DNA from: Gemmatimonadota bacterium
GTDB taxonomy: Bacteria; Gemmatimonadota; Gemmatimonadetes; Gemmatimonadales; Gemmatimonadaceae
Direction: 5' to 3'
DNA length: 64,000 nt
NCBI GenBank assembly: GCA_014192065.1
Contig: BJHH01000006.1
Coordinates: 62,001 to 126,000 of the forward strand
Position numbers and translations under genes: made by a program. The notes beneath the pieces are model-generated. The model searched no databases. It was not told the origin of the DNA and saw only the letters and a program-made list of their open reading frames with translations. Positions 56,405-64,000 of this stretch are shown one piece after another. Position 1 is the first letter of the stretch. Every line of letters begins with the position of its first letter.

Positions 56405-58354
56405 TTACGCCTTCTTGTCGTTCTTGGCGTCCTTGTCGTCCACGATCTCATAGTCGGCTTCCGCGACCTCTTCCTTCTTTGCCTCGCCCGCGGCGCCATC
56501 GGCTGGCGCGCCCTCACCGGCCGGTGGCGTGGACGCCTGCGCCGCGTACACCGACTGTCCGGCGGCTTGGAATGCCGCCGAGAGTTCTTCGAGCGCGCCG
56601 TTGATCTCGTGCATATCGTCACCGCGGTGTGCCTTGCGGGCGCGTTCCACAGCGGCAGTGAGCCTCGTGCGGAGTTCCTCCGGCACCTTGTCGGACCATT
56701 CCTTCGACTCCTTCTCGACCTGATACGCCAGGGTGTCGAGCCGGTTCTTGGTGTCGATCTCTTCGCGCTTCTGCTTGTCGTGCGCGGCGTTCTGCTCGGC
56801 GTCCTTCACCATCCGATCCACTTCGCCGTCTGAGAGCCCGCTCGACGCCTCAATGCGGATCTTCTGCTCCTTGGCGGTCGCCTTGTCTTTCGCGGCCACG
56901 TGCAGGATGCCGTTCGCGTCGATGTCGAAGGTCACCTCGACCTGCGGCATGCCGCGGGAGGCGGGCGGAATGCCCGTGAGCTGAAACTTGCCGATCGTCT
57001 TGTTGTAGACGGCAAGTTCGCGCTCGCCCTGCAGCACATGGATCTCGACCGTGGTCTGGTTGTCGTCGGCCGTCGAGAAGGTCTCTGATTTCTTGGTTGG
57101 AATCGTCGTGTTCCGCGCGATGAGCACGGTGGTCACGCCGCCCAGCGTCTCGATGCCGAGCGAGAGCGGCGTGACGTCGAGGAGCAGCACGTCCTTCTGC
57201 TCGCCGGTGAGCACCGCACCCTGAATCGCCGCGCCGACCGCCACGACTTCATCCGGGTTCACGCCCTTGTTCGGCTCCTTGCCGAAGAACGCCTTCACGA
57301 CTTCCTGCACCTTGGGCATACGTGTCGAGCCGCCGACGAGCAGTACTTCGTCAATCTCCGACGGCTGCAGCTTGGCGTCGGCGAGCGCCTTCTTCATTGG
57401 TTCGAGCGTGCGCGTGACGAGGTCGTCCACCAGCTGTTCGAGCTTGGCGCGTGTGAGCTGATAGTTGAGGTGCTTCGGGCCCGCTTGGTCGGCCGTGATG
57501 AAGGGCAGGTTGATGTCGGTGCTCATGGTGCCCGAGAGCTCGATCTTGGCCTTTTCGGCGGCTTCCTTCAGGCGCTGGAGCGCCATCGGATCCTTGGAGA
57601 GGTCGATCGCCTGGTCCTTCTTGAACTCGGCCACGAGCCAGTCAATCACGCGCTGGTCGAAATCGTCGCCGCCCAGGTGCGTATCGCCGTTGGTGGACTT
57701 CACCTCGAACTGCTTCGTACCGTCCACTTCGTAGAGTTCGAGGACGGAGATGTCGTATGTGCCGCCACCAAGGTCGAACACGGCGACTTTCTCGTCCTTC
57801 TTGCCCTTGCGATCGAGGCCGTAGGCGAGCGCCGCGGCCGTCGGCTCGTTGATGATGCGCAGGACGTCGAGGCCGGCGATCTTGCCCGCGTCCTTCGTCG
57901 CCTGGCGCTGCGAATCGTTGAAGTAAGCCGGCACCGTCACGACCGCTTTGGTGACCGGGTGGCCGAGGTAGTCCTCCGCGGTCTGCTTCATCTTCTGCAG
58001 GATCATCGCGGAGACTTCGGGCGGCGTGTAGCGCTTGCCCTGCACCTCAACCGATGCGACGTCGTTCGTGCCGCTCTTCACGGCGTACGGGACCCGTTTT
58101 GTCTCCTCAGTCACCTCGGACATCTTGCGGCCCATGAAGCGCTTGATCGAGAAGACCGTGTTTTGCGGGTTCGTCACGGCCTGGCGCTTCGCGATCTGAC
58201 CGACCAAGCGCTCGCCGTCCTTGCTGAATCCCACGACGGATGGCGTCGTGCGCCCGCCTTCCGCGTTCGGGATGACCACCGGATCGCCGCCTTCCATCAC
58301 GGCGACGACCGAGTTCGTGGTGCCTAGGTCGATGCCGATCACTTTGTCTGCCAT
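56405..58354 (-). CDS. dnaK: Hsp70 chaperone DnaK
   Basis: 649 aa, ATG with AGAGG upstream. Seen: [17 protein letters not shown], the ATPase signatures [16 protein letters not shown] and [17 protein letters not shown], the linker [14 protein letters not shown], and the substrate-binding domain. The C-terminal tail is Ala/Gly-rich and ends with an acidic-basic run ([16 protein letters not shown]). No grpE or dnaJ is nearby. The upstream gap holds TTCTGG-type repeats that may be an operator; no CIRCE element is seen. Confidence 0.97.
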   Translation of the reverse strand: MADKVIGIDLGTTNSVVAVMEGGDPVVIPNAEGGRTTPSVVGFSKDGERLVGQIAKRQAVTNPQNTVFSIKRFMGRKMSEVTEETKRVPYAVKSGTNDVASVEVQGKRYTPPEVSAMILQKMKQTAEDYLGHPVTKAVVTVPAYFNDSQRQATKDAGKIAGLDVLRIINEPTAAALAYGLDRKGKKDEKVAVFDLGGGTYDISVLELYEVDGTKQFEVKSTNGDTHLGGDDFDQRVIDWLVAEFKKDQAIDLSKDPMALQRLKEAAEKAKIELSGTMSTDINLPFITADQAGPKHLNYQLTRAKLEQLVDDLVTRTLEPMKKALADAKLQPSEIDEVLLVGGSTRMPKVQEVVKAFFGKEPNKGVNPDEVVAVGAAIQGAVLTGEQKDVLLLDVTPLSLGIETLGGVTTVLIARNTTIPTKKSETFSTADDNQTTVEIHVLQGERELAVYNKTIGKFQLTGIPPASRGMPQVEVTFDIDANGILHVAAKDKATAKEQKIRIEASSGLSDGEVDRMVKDAEQNAAHDKQKREEIDTKNRLDTLAYQVEKESKEWSDKVPEELRTRLTAAVERARKAHRGDDMHEINGALEELSAAFQAAGQSVYAAQASTPPAGEGAPADGAAGEAKKEEVAEADYEIVDDKDAKNDKKA

Positions 58355-58401
58355 GTGGATCCTCTCAGGATTGTCTTGACGCGGTGCTGCCGTGCCGGCC
58401 G

Positions 58402-58419
58402 CTACGACTTCCGTCGTAG
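58402..58419. other. Perfect 7-bp hairpin in the dnaK leader
   Basis: CTACGAC and GTCGTAG around a TTCC loop, about 50 bases upstream of the dnaK ATG. It would lie in the 5' untranslated RNA of dnaK. It is too far from the start codon to cover the ribosome site, so any role is open. Confidence 0.4.
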
Positions 58420-58468
58420 TCCTGCTCGCCGTCGGCCCAATTGGTGAATAGATAGGGCAAGGTTGGGA

Positions 58469-58533
58469 CCAGAAAAATGCGCCATTCTGGCTGTTATCTA
58501 GTTACTGTTTCGGGCTCTGCGAGCTGCCAGAAT
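58469..58533. promoter_or_regulatory. Three CCAGAA/TTCTGG elements upstream of dnaK
   Basis: CCAGAA (58469-58474) and TTCTGG (58485-58490) form an inverted repeat with a 10-base gap. The second also pairs with GCCAGAAT (58526-58533) as an 8-bp inverted repeat ATTCTGGC-N34-GCCAGAAT. They lie in the 343-bp divergent gap (58355-58697) between dnaK and the DUF47 gene. The rest of that gap holds AT-rich patches but no ORF and no CIRCE or sigma-32-like promoter that I can see. An operator is likely but unproven. Confidence 0.45.
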
Positions 58534-58697
58534 AGCAGTCCATCGGTCAATACTGGTTGACGCCCGTAATCTCCCTGTTTCAAGGCGTCACGGTTACGCA
58601 ACAATGTGCGCTGCGGCGCGCCATCCGACTCCAGGTAAGGTAGTTTTCCTTCCACATGTAACCTGTCGTTCGCGCTCGCATTTCGGAGACTTCAACG

Positions 58698-59312
58698 GTG
58701 CGCCTGATCCCGAAGGACGAAGGATTCTTTGAACTGTTCGATGCCCTTGCCGAACGGTTGACCCTAGCGGCCGCGCTGCTGAACGAGTTGTTCACGGATC
58801 CCACGCGGCTCGACCATTTGGCGGGCCAGATCAAGGAACTCGAGCACCAGGCCGACGAAGTCACGCACGAAGTCGTGGTGCGCCTCGACCGCAGCTTCGT
58901 AACACCACTCGACCGCGAAGACATCCACGCGTTGGCGACCACGCTCGACAACGTCGTAGACCTCGTGAACGGCACGGCGCGGCGGGCGCAGATGTTTCAC
59001 ATCGGCGACTGCCGCGAGCCGGCAATGCAAATGACGGCCGTGCTGGTGCGCGCCTCCGAGTTGATCCGGCAGGCGGTGCACAATGTGCGCGATCCGCAGC
59101 AGGTGGCGAGGATCAGTCGCGAGATCAAGCAACTCGAGCAAGAGGGCGATATCCTGTACTTCAGCGCGGTCGGCGCGCTGTTCGCTGGCAAGCCACAGGA
59201 TGCACTTGAGGTGGTGAAGTGGAAAGAACTCTACGACAACATTGAGTACGCCATCGATGAGAGTGAGGACGTGCTGAACGTCCTCGAGAGTATTTCCATC
59301 AAGAACAGCTGA
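58698..59312 (+). CDS. DUF47 (PhoU-like) Pit-associated protein
   Basis: 204 aa, GTG start with GGAG nine bases upstream. All-helical protein of the DUF47/PhoU-like family. Seen: DEGFFELFDALAERLTLAA at the front, IKELEHQADEVTHEVVVRLD near 55 with acidic/His residues for a metal cluster, PLDREDIHALATTLDNVVD near 75, and a similar second repeat (EIKQLEQEGDILYFSAVGAL). Family members sit before pit genes and modulate phosphate or metal uptake. Forms one transcript unit with pit and ppk1. Confidence 0.9.
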   Translation: MRLIPKDEGFFELFDALAERLTLAAALLNELFTDPTRLDHLAGQIKELEHQADEVTHEVVVRLDRSFVTPLDREDIHALATTLDNVVDLVNGTARRAQMFHIGDCREPAMQMTAVLVRASELIRQAVHNVRDPQQVARISREIKQLEQEGDILYFSAVGALFAGKPQDALEVVKWKELYDNIEYAIDESEDVLNVLESISIKNS

Positions 59313-59340
59313 CGCACCCAGCAGTAACCAGGCCACAACC

Positions 59341-60378
59341 GTGATTACCTACGTCCTGCTGGTCATCGTCATCGCGTTCGTGTTCGACTTCATCAATGGG
59401 TTCCACGACTCCGCGAATTCGATCGCAACGATCGTCGGCACGCGCGTGCTCTCGCCGTTTGCCGCTGTGGCCTGGGCGGCGACGTTCAATTTTTCCGCCG
59501 CCTTCTTCGGGTCCACCGCCGTCGCCAAGGCGGTCAGCAGCGGTTACGTGATGCAATCGATCGTCGACGCCAACGTGATGTGTGCCGCGCTGCTAGGCGC
59601 GATCGCGTGGAACCTCATCACCTGGTACTACGGCATCCCCTCGAGTTCATCGCATGCGCTGATCGGCGGGTTTGCCGGGGCTGCGATGGCCAAGGGCGGA
59701 TTCGCCGCGCTGATGTGGGGGCCGAAGTGGATCGAGACGCTGCTCGCTATCGCGATCTCACCGTCACTCGGCCTCATCGTCGCCCTCGTCCTCATGGTGT
59801 TCGTGCTGAATCTTTTCCAGCGCGTGAGGCCCGCATTCATCGACCGCTTTTTCCGGCCGGGACAGATGTTCAGTTCTGCGATGCTCTCGTTCGCACACGG
59901 CCAGAATGACGCGCAGAAGACGATGGGCATCATCGTAGCGTTGCTCGTTGCCGAGCAAGAGCACTTTAAGGCTGAGACCGGGTTGCTGCATCACCTGTAC
60001 CTCGCCGACGCGAGCTCGGTGCCGAAGTGGGTCGCGCTGACGGCATACAGCTGCATCTCGCTTGGCACACTGTTGGGTGGCTGGCGGATCGTGCACACGA
60101 TGGGCTCGCGGATCACGCGGCTTCGGCCGGTCAGCGGATTCTGCGCTGAAACCGGCGGCGCCCTCGTGATCATGTTCGCCTCCAAACTCGGCGTGCCGGT
60201 GAGCACCACGCACACGATCACTGGTTCGATCGTTGGCGTCGGCGCCGCTCACCGACTGTCCGGCGTGCGCTGGGGGATCGCGAGTCGGATCGTCTGGGCC
60301 TGGATCGTGACGATTCCCGTGGCTGGTGCGATGGCGGCCATCAGCTATCTCATCCTGAACCGCTTCGTGGCGAGCTAG
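59341..60378 (+). CDS. pit: PiT-family inorganic phosphate transporter
   Basis: 345 aa, GTG start. About ten membrane helices. The two inverted PiT signatures are visible: FINGFHDSANSIATIVGTR near 15-34 and FAHGQNDAQKTMGIIVALL near 185-205. SSSHALIGGFAG and VSTTHTITGSIVGVGAA also match. It moves metal-phosphate with protons or sodium. Placed between its DUF47 partner and ppk1, it probably feeds polyphosphate synthesis. Confidence 0.93.
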   Translation: MITYVLLVIVIAFVFDFINGFHDSANSIATIVGTRVLSPFAAVAWAATFNFSAAFFGSTAVAKAVSSGYVMQSIVDANVMCAALLGAIAWNLITWYYGIPSSSSHALIGGFAGAAMAKGGFAALMWGPKWIETLLAIAISPSLGLIVALVLMVFVLNLFQRVRPAFIDRFFRPGQMFSSAMLSFAHGQNDAQKTMGIIVALLVAEQEHFKAETGLLHHLYLADASSVPKWVALTAYSCISLGTLLGGWRIVHTMGSRITRLRPVSGFCAETGGALVIMFASKLGVPVSTTHTITGSIVGVGAAHRLSGVRWGIASRIVWAWIVTIPVAGAMAAISYLILNRFVAS

Positions 60379-60388
60379 GCAGCCACGA

Positions 60389-62518
60389 ATGCCAAACAAG
60401 CCCGAGCTGTTCATCGATCGCGAGCTGTCGTGGCTCGAGTTCAACGCGCGGGTCCTGGCCGAAGCGCTCGACGAACGGGTCCCGCTGCTTGAACGCCTGA
60501 AGTTTATCTCAATCTTTGGGACGAATCTCGACGAGTTTTACATGGTGCGCGTCGCGGACCTGAGGCGCCAGCTCGTCGGACGGGTTGCCAGCCTCGCGGC
60601 CGAAGACGCGGTTACGCTCAAACAGCAGATCGAACAGATCGAGGCGCGGGTACGCGAGATGCTCGGCCAACTCCGCAGCTGCTTGTACGGAGACCTTCTC
60701 CCGGCCATCGCTGCGCGGGGTGTGCGGTTGGTCGGCATGGCTGATCTGGCGCCCGAGGAGCGCCGTGGTCTCGACGGGTTCTTCGAATCGGAGGTCTACC
60801 CGGTACTCACGCCGCTGGCTGTCGATCCTGAGCATCCATTCCCGTACATTTCGAATTTGTCGCTATCGCTCGCCGTCGAGCTTCGCGACCCCCAACGGGG
60901 CGTGGACCGCTTCGCACGTGTCAAGGTGCCGAAGTCACTGCCGCGCTGGGTGCCCGTGCCGGGTCGCCGCAACACTTTCGTGCCGCTCGAGGAAATCATC
61001 GGCGGGCAGCTGGGTGCCCTCTTCGCGGGCATGCAGGTCGTTGGGTGGCACACGTTCCGCATCACGCGCTATTCCGATCTCGAAATCTCTGATACCGAGG
61101 AATCCGGGGATTTATTGGCGATGATCGAGGAGCGAGTCTTCCAGCGCCGCTTCGGCGAGGTCGTGCGCGTCGAGGTGCAACACGGCATGCCGGTGACCGT
61201 GCGCAAGCTACTGATCGAGGAACTCCGCGAAACCGACGACGATTCGCTCACGCTTTCGCATTCCGAAATTCACGAGATGGGGTCGCTGCTCGACCTCGGC
61301 GACCTGATGGCGCTGGCGCTGCTCGACCTCCCGGAGCTGCGCGATCCGCCGTTCATTCCCAGGGTCCCGGTTGAGCTACGCCAGGCCGATCGCACCATCT
61401 TCGACGTCGTCCGCGAACGCGACTTGCTGGTGCACTGTCCCTTTGATTCGTTCGCCGCATCGGTCGAGCATTTCATCGAGGCTGCCAGCCGTGACGAACA
61501 GGTGATAGCGATCAAGATGACCTTGTACCGCACCTCTGGCGACGGCGCGATCATCCGCGCACTCACCGAAGCCGCGCGGCGGGGTGTGCAGGTGGCCGTG
61601 CTGGTCGAGTTGCAGGCACGGTTTGAGGAAGTGAACAACATCACGTGGGCGCGGACGCTAGAGTCGTTTGGCGTGCATGTGGCCTACGGACTGCCGGGAC
61701 TCAAGACGCACGCTAAGGTCGCCCTCGTAGTGCGGCGCGAGCCAGAGGGCATCCGCCGGTACGTGCATCTTGGCACGGGCAATTACAACAGCAGGACCGC
61801 GCGCATCTATACGGACATTGGCCTGTTCACCTGCGCCGAGGCGATATGTGCTGACGCGAGCGACCTTTTCAATACCCTGACCGGATTTTCACGTCAGCGC
61901 GTCTATCGCCGGTTGATCGTCGCGCCGGCAGGCATGCGCGAGCGCGTGGTGCAGCTGATCGAACGCGAGGCGCAGCATGCCCGCGCCGGCCGGCCGGCCC
62001 GCATTGTAGCCAAAATGAACTCGCTCGTGGACAGGGAAACGATTGATGCGCTGTACGCGGCATCGCAGGCCGGCGTGACCATCGATCTCATCATCCGCGG
62101 CATCTGCTGTCTACGTCCCGGCGTTCCCGGTGGGTCGGACAACATTCGCGTCATCAGCATCATGGGACGCTTTCTCGAGCATTCGCGAATCTGGCATTTC
62201 GCGAACGATGGAACACCCGAGTACTACATCACGTCGGCCGATTGGATGCCGCGCAACTTCAGCTACCGGGTTGAAGTGGCCGTGCCGATCGATGACCCGG
62301 TGCTCCAAGCCCGTCTCGCGGCGCTCCTCGAGACCTGCCTTGCTGACGATCGGCAGGCCTGGGTCCTCTCGAAGGACGGCGGCTATGCGCGCCGGTGTCC
62401 CAACGACGGAAACGAGCGCGCCACCCACACGCTGCTACAGCGTGACTCGTGGGGCCTGATGCAGGGCCGGCAGGTTTCGAAGGTCAAAACCAAACGGATG
62501 GCGGACGTGGTCGGCTGA
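60389..62518 (+). CDS. ppk1: Polyphosphate kinase 1
   Basis: 709 aa, starting 10 bases after pit. Makes polyphosphate from ATP. Seen: FIDRELSWLEFNARVLAEA at the front, FGTNLDEFYMVRVADL near 50, VLTPLAVDPEHPFPYISNLS near 140, and the catalytic phospholipase-D-like parts: GLPGLKTHAKVALVVRRE (His that is phosphorylated) with YVHLGTGNYNSRTARIYTD after it, and the second His region further on (SADWMPRNFSYRVEV). Complete. Confidence 0.96.
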   Translation: MPNKPELFIDRELSWLEFNARVLAEALDERVPLLERLKFISIFGTNLDEFYMVRVADLRRQLVGRVASLAAEDAVTLKQQIEQIEARVREMLGQLRSCLYGDLLPAIAARGVRLVGMADLAPEERRGLDGFFESEVYPVLTPLAVDPEHPFPYISNLSLSLAVELRDPQRGVDRFARVKVPKSLPRWVPVPGRRNTFVPLEEIIGGQLGALFAGMQVVGWHTFRITRYSDLEISDTEESGDLLAMIEERVFQRRFGEVVRVEVQHGMPVTVRKLLIEELRETDDDSLTLSHSEIHEMGSLLDLGDLMALALLDLPELRDPPFIPRVPVELRQADRTIFDVVRERDLLVHCPFDSFAASVEHFIEAASRDEQVIAIKMTLYRTSGDGAIIRALTEAARRGVQVAVLVELQARFEEVNNITWARTLESFGVHVAYGLPGLKTHAKVALVVRREPEGIRRYVHLGTGNYNSRTARIYTDIGLFTCAEAICADASDLFNTLTGFSRQRVYRRLIVAPAGMRERVVQLIEREAQHARAGRPARIVAKMNSLVDRETIDALYAASQAGVTIDLIIRGICCLRPGVPGGSDNIRVISIMGRFLEHSRIWHFANDGTPEYYITSADWMPRNFSYRVEVAVPIDDPVLQARLAALLETCLADDRQAWVLSKDGGYARRCPNDGNERATHTLLQRDSWGLMQGRQVSKVKTKRMADVVG

Positions 62519-62526
62519 GCGTGACT

Positions 62527-62548
62527 GCGGCGCAGATGCACGCGCCGC
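62527..62548. terminator. Hairpin between convergent ppk1 and ppx
   Basis: Perfect 7-bp stem GCGGCGC / GCGCCGC with an eight-base loop, fully inside the 31-base gap between the two stops. It could serve both strands; no T run is seen. Confidence 0.45.
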
Positions 62549-62549
62549 C

Positions 62550-64000
62550 TCACTCGCCGTCGGTGACTCCTTCGCTCTCGTCGTCCGGCAGGACGGGTTT
62601 TCCGCCGGGACCGACGACTTCCACGGGAATCTTCACCACCTGTTCGAGCAGTTGCGCCTTCCGCGCCGCGCCCCAGAGCTCGAGACGGAGTGTGCGTGCC
62701 TTGGAGGTCGGGATCGGCGTGATCCGCAGTGCTCGGTCGAGCCACCGGACGCGAATCAGGTCGACGGCGCCGACATGTCCGCGGTCGAAACCGTCCGCCA
62801 CGCGCAGGATGGCCGCAAGCCTCCGGATTCGTTTCTGCACGGCGACGTCGAGTTGCGCGAAGTCGCGATGCCGCCTTCGGCTGGGGTGGGACCCGCGGTG
62901 ATATCGCGCCACGTGCGCCACGATCACCTGTTCCTCCGGCGAAAGCCCGAGGAACTCCGCGTGGAGGATGAGGTGGTAGGAGTGCTTGTGGTGTCCCTCG
63001 TAGTTGATGTGGTAGCCGACATCGTGCAGCAGCGCCGCGTCCGAAAGGATCGCCCGGTCCGTCGCGTCGAGCCAGAGTCGCGCGCCGATCGAGTCAAACA
63101 ACTGCAGGGACAGCCGCTGCACCTGCTTCGCGTGCGGAGCATCGTAATGGCACCGCTCGGCGAACTCGCGGACCGATCGCTGGCGCGCCTCGCCCGGATC
63201 AGCGACCAAGGGCTTGATGCGGGCCGTCTCGAGCAGGAGCCCTTCGTGGATACCGAAGGCCGACGCCGCTACGTCCGGCGGCTCGACCCTCGCCAGCACT
63301 TCGGCGACCATTGCCAGCCCGGCAACGATGATATCGATGCGTCCGGCGTTCAGCCCGGCGACGTTCAGGCGGTCTTGGACCGGCATGCCAGCGAGCATCG
63401 CGAGGATCGCATCCACTTCTTCGCGCGGGATGCGCGTGCCGTGCACCGACCGCACCGTGCGCATGCCCTGCCGCGCGAGGTAGATGCCCGCGAGGTTCGT
63501 AAACGTGCCGCCCGATCCGATGACATCCGCGCCGCGCCAGTCCCGCAGCGGGAGTACGCGCTCGATGTCGGCCCGCACATATTTGCGCAGTTTCATCAGC
63601 CCCTTCGGGCTGACGCCATCGCAGAGGAACTTCTCGGTGAGCCGGATTGCGCCGTAGGGCAGGGAAATGAGCCGCTCGACAAGCCCTTCTGCCGCGAGTG
63701 CGAGCTCGACGGAGCCACCGCCGATGTCCACCACGACGACCCGGCCCTTGCCCAGTTCGAAGTGCGCGAGTGCCGAACGCCAGGCGAGCTGGGCTTCTTC
63801 CTCGCCGGCGAGGATTCGCACCTTGAGGCCCGCCTCCTGCTTCACCCGAGCGATGAATGCCGGTCCGTTCGGTGCGTCGCGCACCGCGCTCGTCGCGACC
63901 GCCTCGATGCGCTTGGCGCCGAGTTGGCGGGCCAGTGTCGCCATTCGCGTGAGTGCCGCGACTGCTTGGTCGATGGCCGTTTCAGAAAGATTACCCTTCC
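62550..64000 (-). CDS. ppx: Exopolyphosphatase / GppA phosphatase (5' end outside window)
   Basis: More than 480 residues; the frame is open to the window edge, so the start is beyond it. The internal ATG at 63944 is not the start: the preceding codons continue the family (NLSETAIDQAVAALTR). Seen: AVATSAVRDAPNG, AGEEEAQLAW, VVVDIGGGSVELAL and IGSGGTFTNLAGI of the Ppx/GppA ATPase-like fold. A C-terminal HD domain follows (LSDAALLHDVGYHINYEGHH, VAHVARYHRGSHP). It degrades polyphosphate or pppGpp. Convergent with ppk1, completing the polyphosphate module. Confidence 0.93.
   Translation of the reverse strand, partial: KGNLSETAIDQAVAALTRMATLARQLGAKRIEAVATSAVRDAPNGPAFIARVKQEAGLKVRILAGEEEAQLAWRSALAHFELGKGRVVVVDIGGGSVELALAAEGLVERLISLPYGAIRLTEKFLCDGVSPKGLMKLRKYVRADIERVLPLRDWRGADVIGSGGTFTNLAGIYLARQGMRTVRSVHGTRIPREEVDAILAMLAGMPVQDRLNVAGLNAGRIDIIVAGLAMVAEVLARVEPPDVAASAFGIHEGLLLETARIKPLVADPGEARQRSVREFAERCHYDAPHAKQVQRLSLQLFDSIGARLWLDATDRAILSDAALLHDVGYHINYEGHHKHSYHLILHAEFLGLSPEEQVIVAHVARYHRGSHPSRRRHRDFAQLDVAVQKRIRRLAAILRVADGFDRGHVGAVDLIRVRWLDRALRITPIPTSKARTLRLELWGAARKAQLLEQVVKIPVEVVGPGGKPVLPDDESEGVTDGE

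Noticed and set aside
58355-58697. CIRCE element or sigma-32 promoter of dnaK
   Set aside because: No TTAGCACTC/GAGTGCTAA arms and no CTTGAA with a CCCCAT box at proper spacing were found on either strand.

Overview
The window looks like a chromosomal core-gene region of a GC-rich, diderm, menaquinone-using aerobe. The best guess is Gemmatimonadota or a close relative. The reasons are the large exported beta-propeller enzymes with Gly-rich loops, a menG/UbiD/UbiA/UbiX menaquinone set, a tight polyphosphate cluster, signs of an outer membrane (beta-barrel proteins, a Kdo-kinase-like protein and a heptosyltransferase-like protein) and very high GC at third codon positions. The taxon is inferred from gene content only. 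I see no prophage, insertion sequence, CRISPR array or rRNA; one tRNA-Leu is present.

Layout. 1-2.8 kb: the end of etfA, a tandem terminator, and a membrane FeS oxidoreductase that probably passes ETF electrons to menaquinone. 2.9-13.8 kb: three large exported proteins (a sortilin-like BNR propeller, an S9 peptidase, a propeller-amidohydrolase) with argJ among them. 13.9-20.6 kb: a minus-strand run of seven overlapping genes (gpmI, a barrel protein, a PTPS-type enzyme, mobA, a PBP4-type dacB, moeA and a small methyltransferase). 20.7-28.6 kb: an SH3/M15 peptidoglycan pair, guaB, an amino acid permease, an NrnA-type nuclease and an Mrp ATPase. 29-32.7 kb: the late menaquinone operon menG-ubiD-ubiA-ubiX, read as the futalosine route. 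32.7-37.9 kb: a phosphoesterase, then on the minus strand metB-type, a 50-aa ORF, purD, mutM and a minimal UvrC-like nuclease. 38-42.5 kb: glmM, an eight-copy 14-bp tandem repeat, glmS, dtd and maf. 42.4-50.4 kb: lipopolysaccharide-type genes, trpE, a large outer-membrane protein of unknown function, a NUDIX protein and a hexapeptide acyltransferase.

50.4-58.4 kb is the proteostasis block, all on the minus strand: dnaK, degP, tRNA-Leu, tig, clpP, clpX and engB. 58.7-64 kb holds a DUF47/PhoU-like regulator, the Pit phosphate transporter, ppk1, and convergent ppx, which runs out of the window. Together these import phosphate, make polyphosphate and break it down.

The most unusual observations are: (1) engB seems to start at an AUC codon behind a near-perfect Shine-Dalgarno that overlaps the clpX stop; (2) a perfect 8 x 14-bp tandem repeat ends about 25 nt before glmS; (3) a triplet of CCAGAA/TTCTGG elements lies between dnaK and the phosphate operon; (4) a collagen-like GAN repeat, encoded by a 9-bp tandem array, sits inside the catalytic domain of the S9 peptidase; and (5) there are several scars of lost genes (an in-frame TAG gene, a toast-rack-like fragment, and short orphan N-terminal domains). 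I did not find a clearly new multi-gene system. Several small loci deserve a check.
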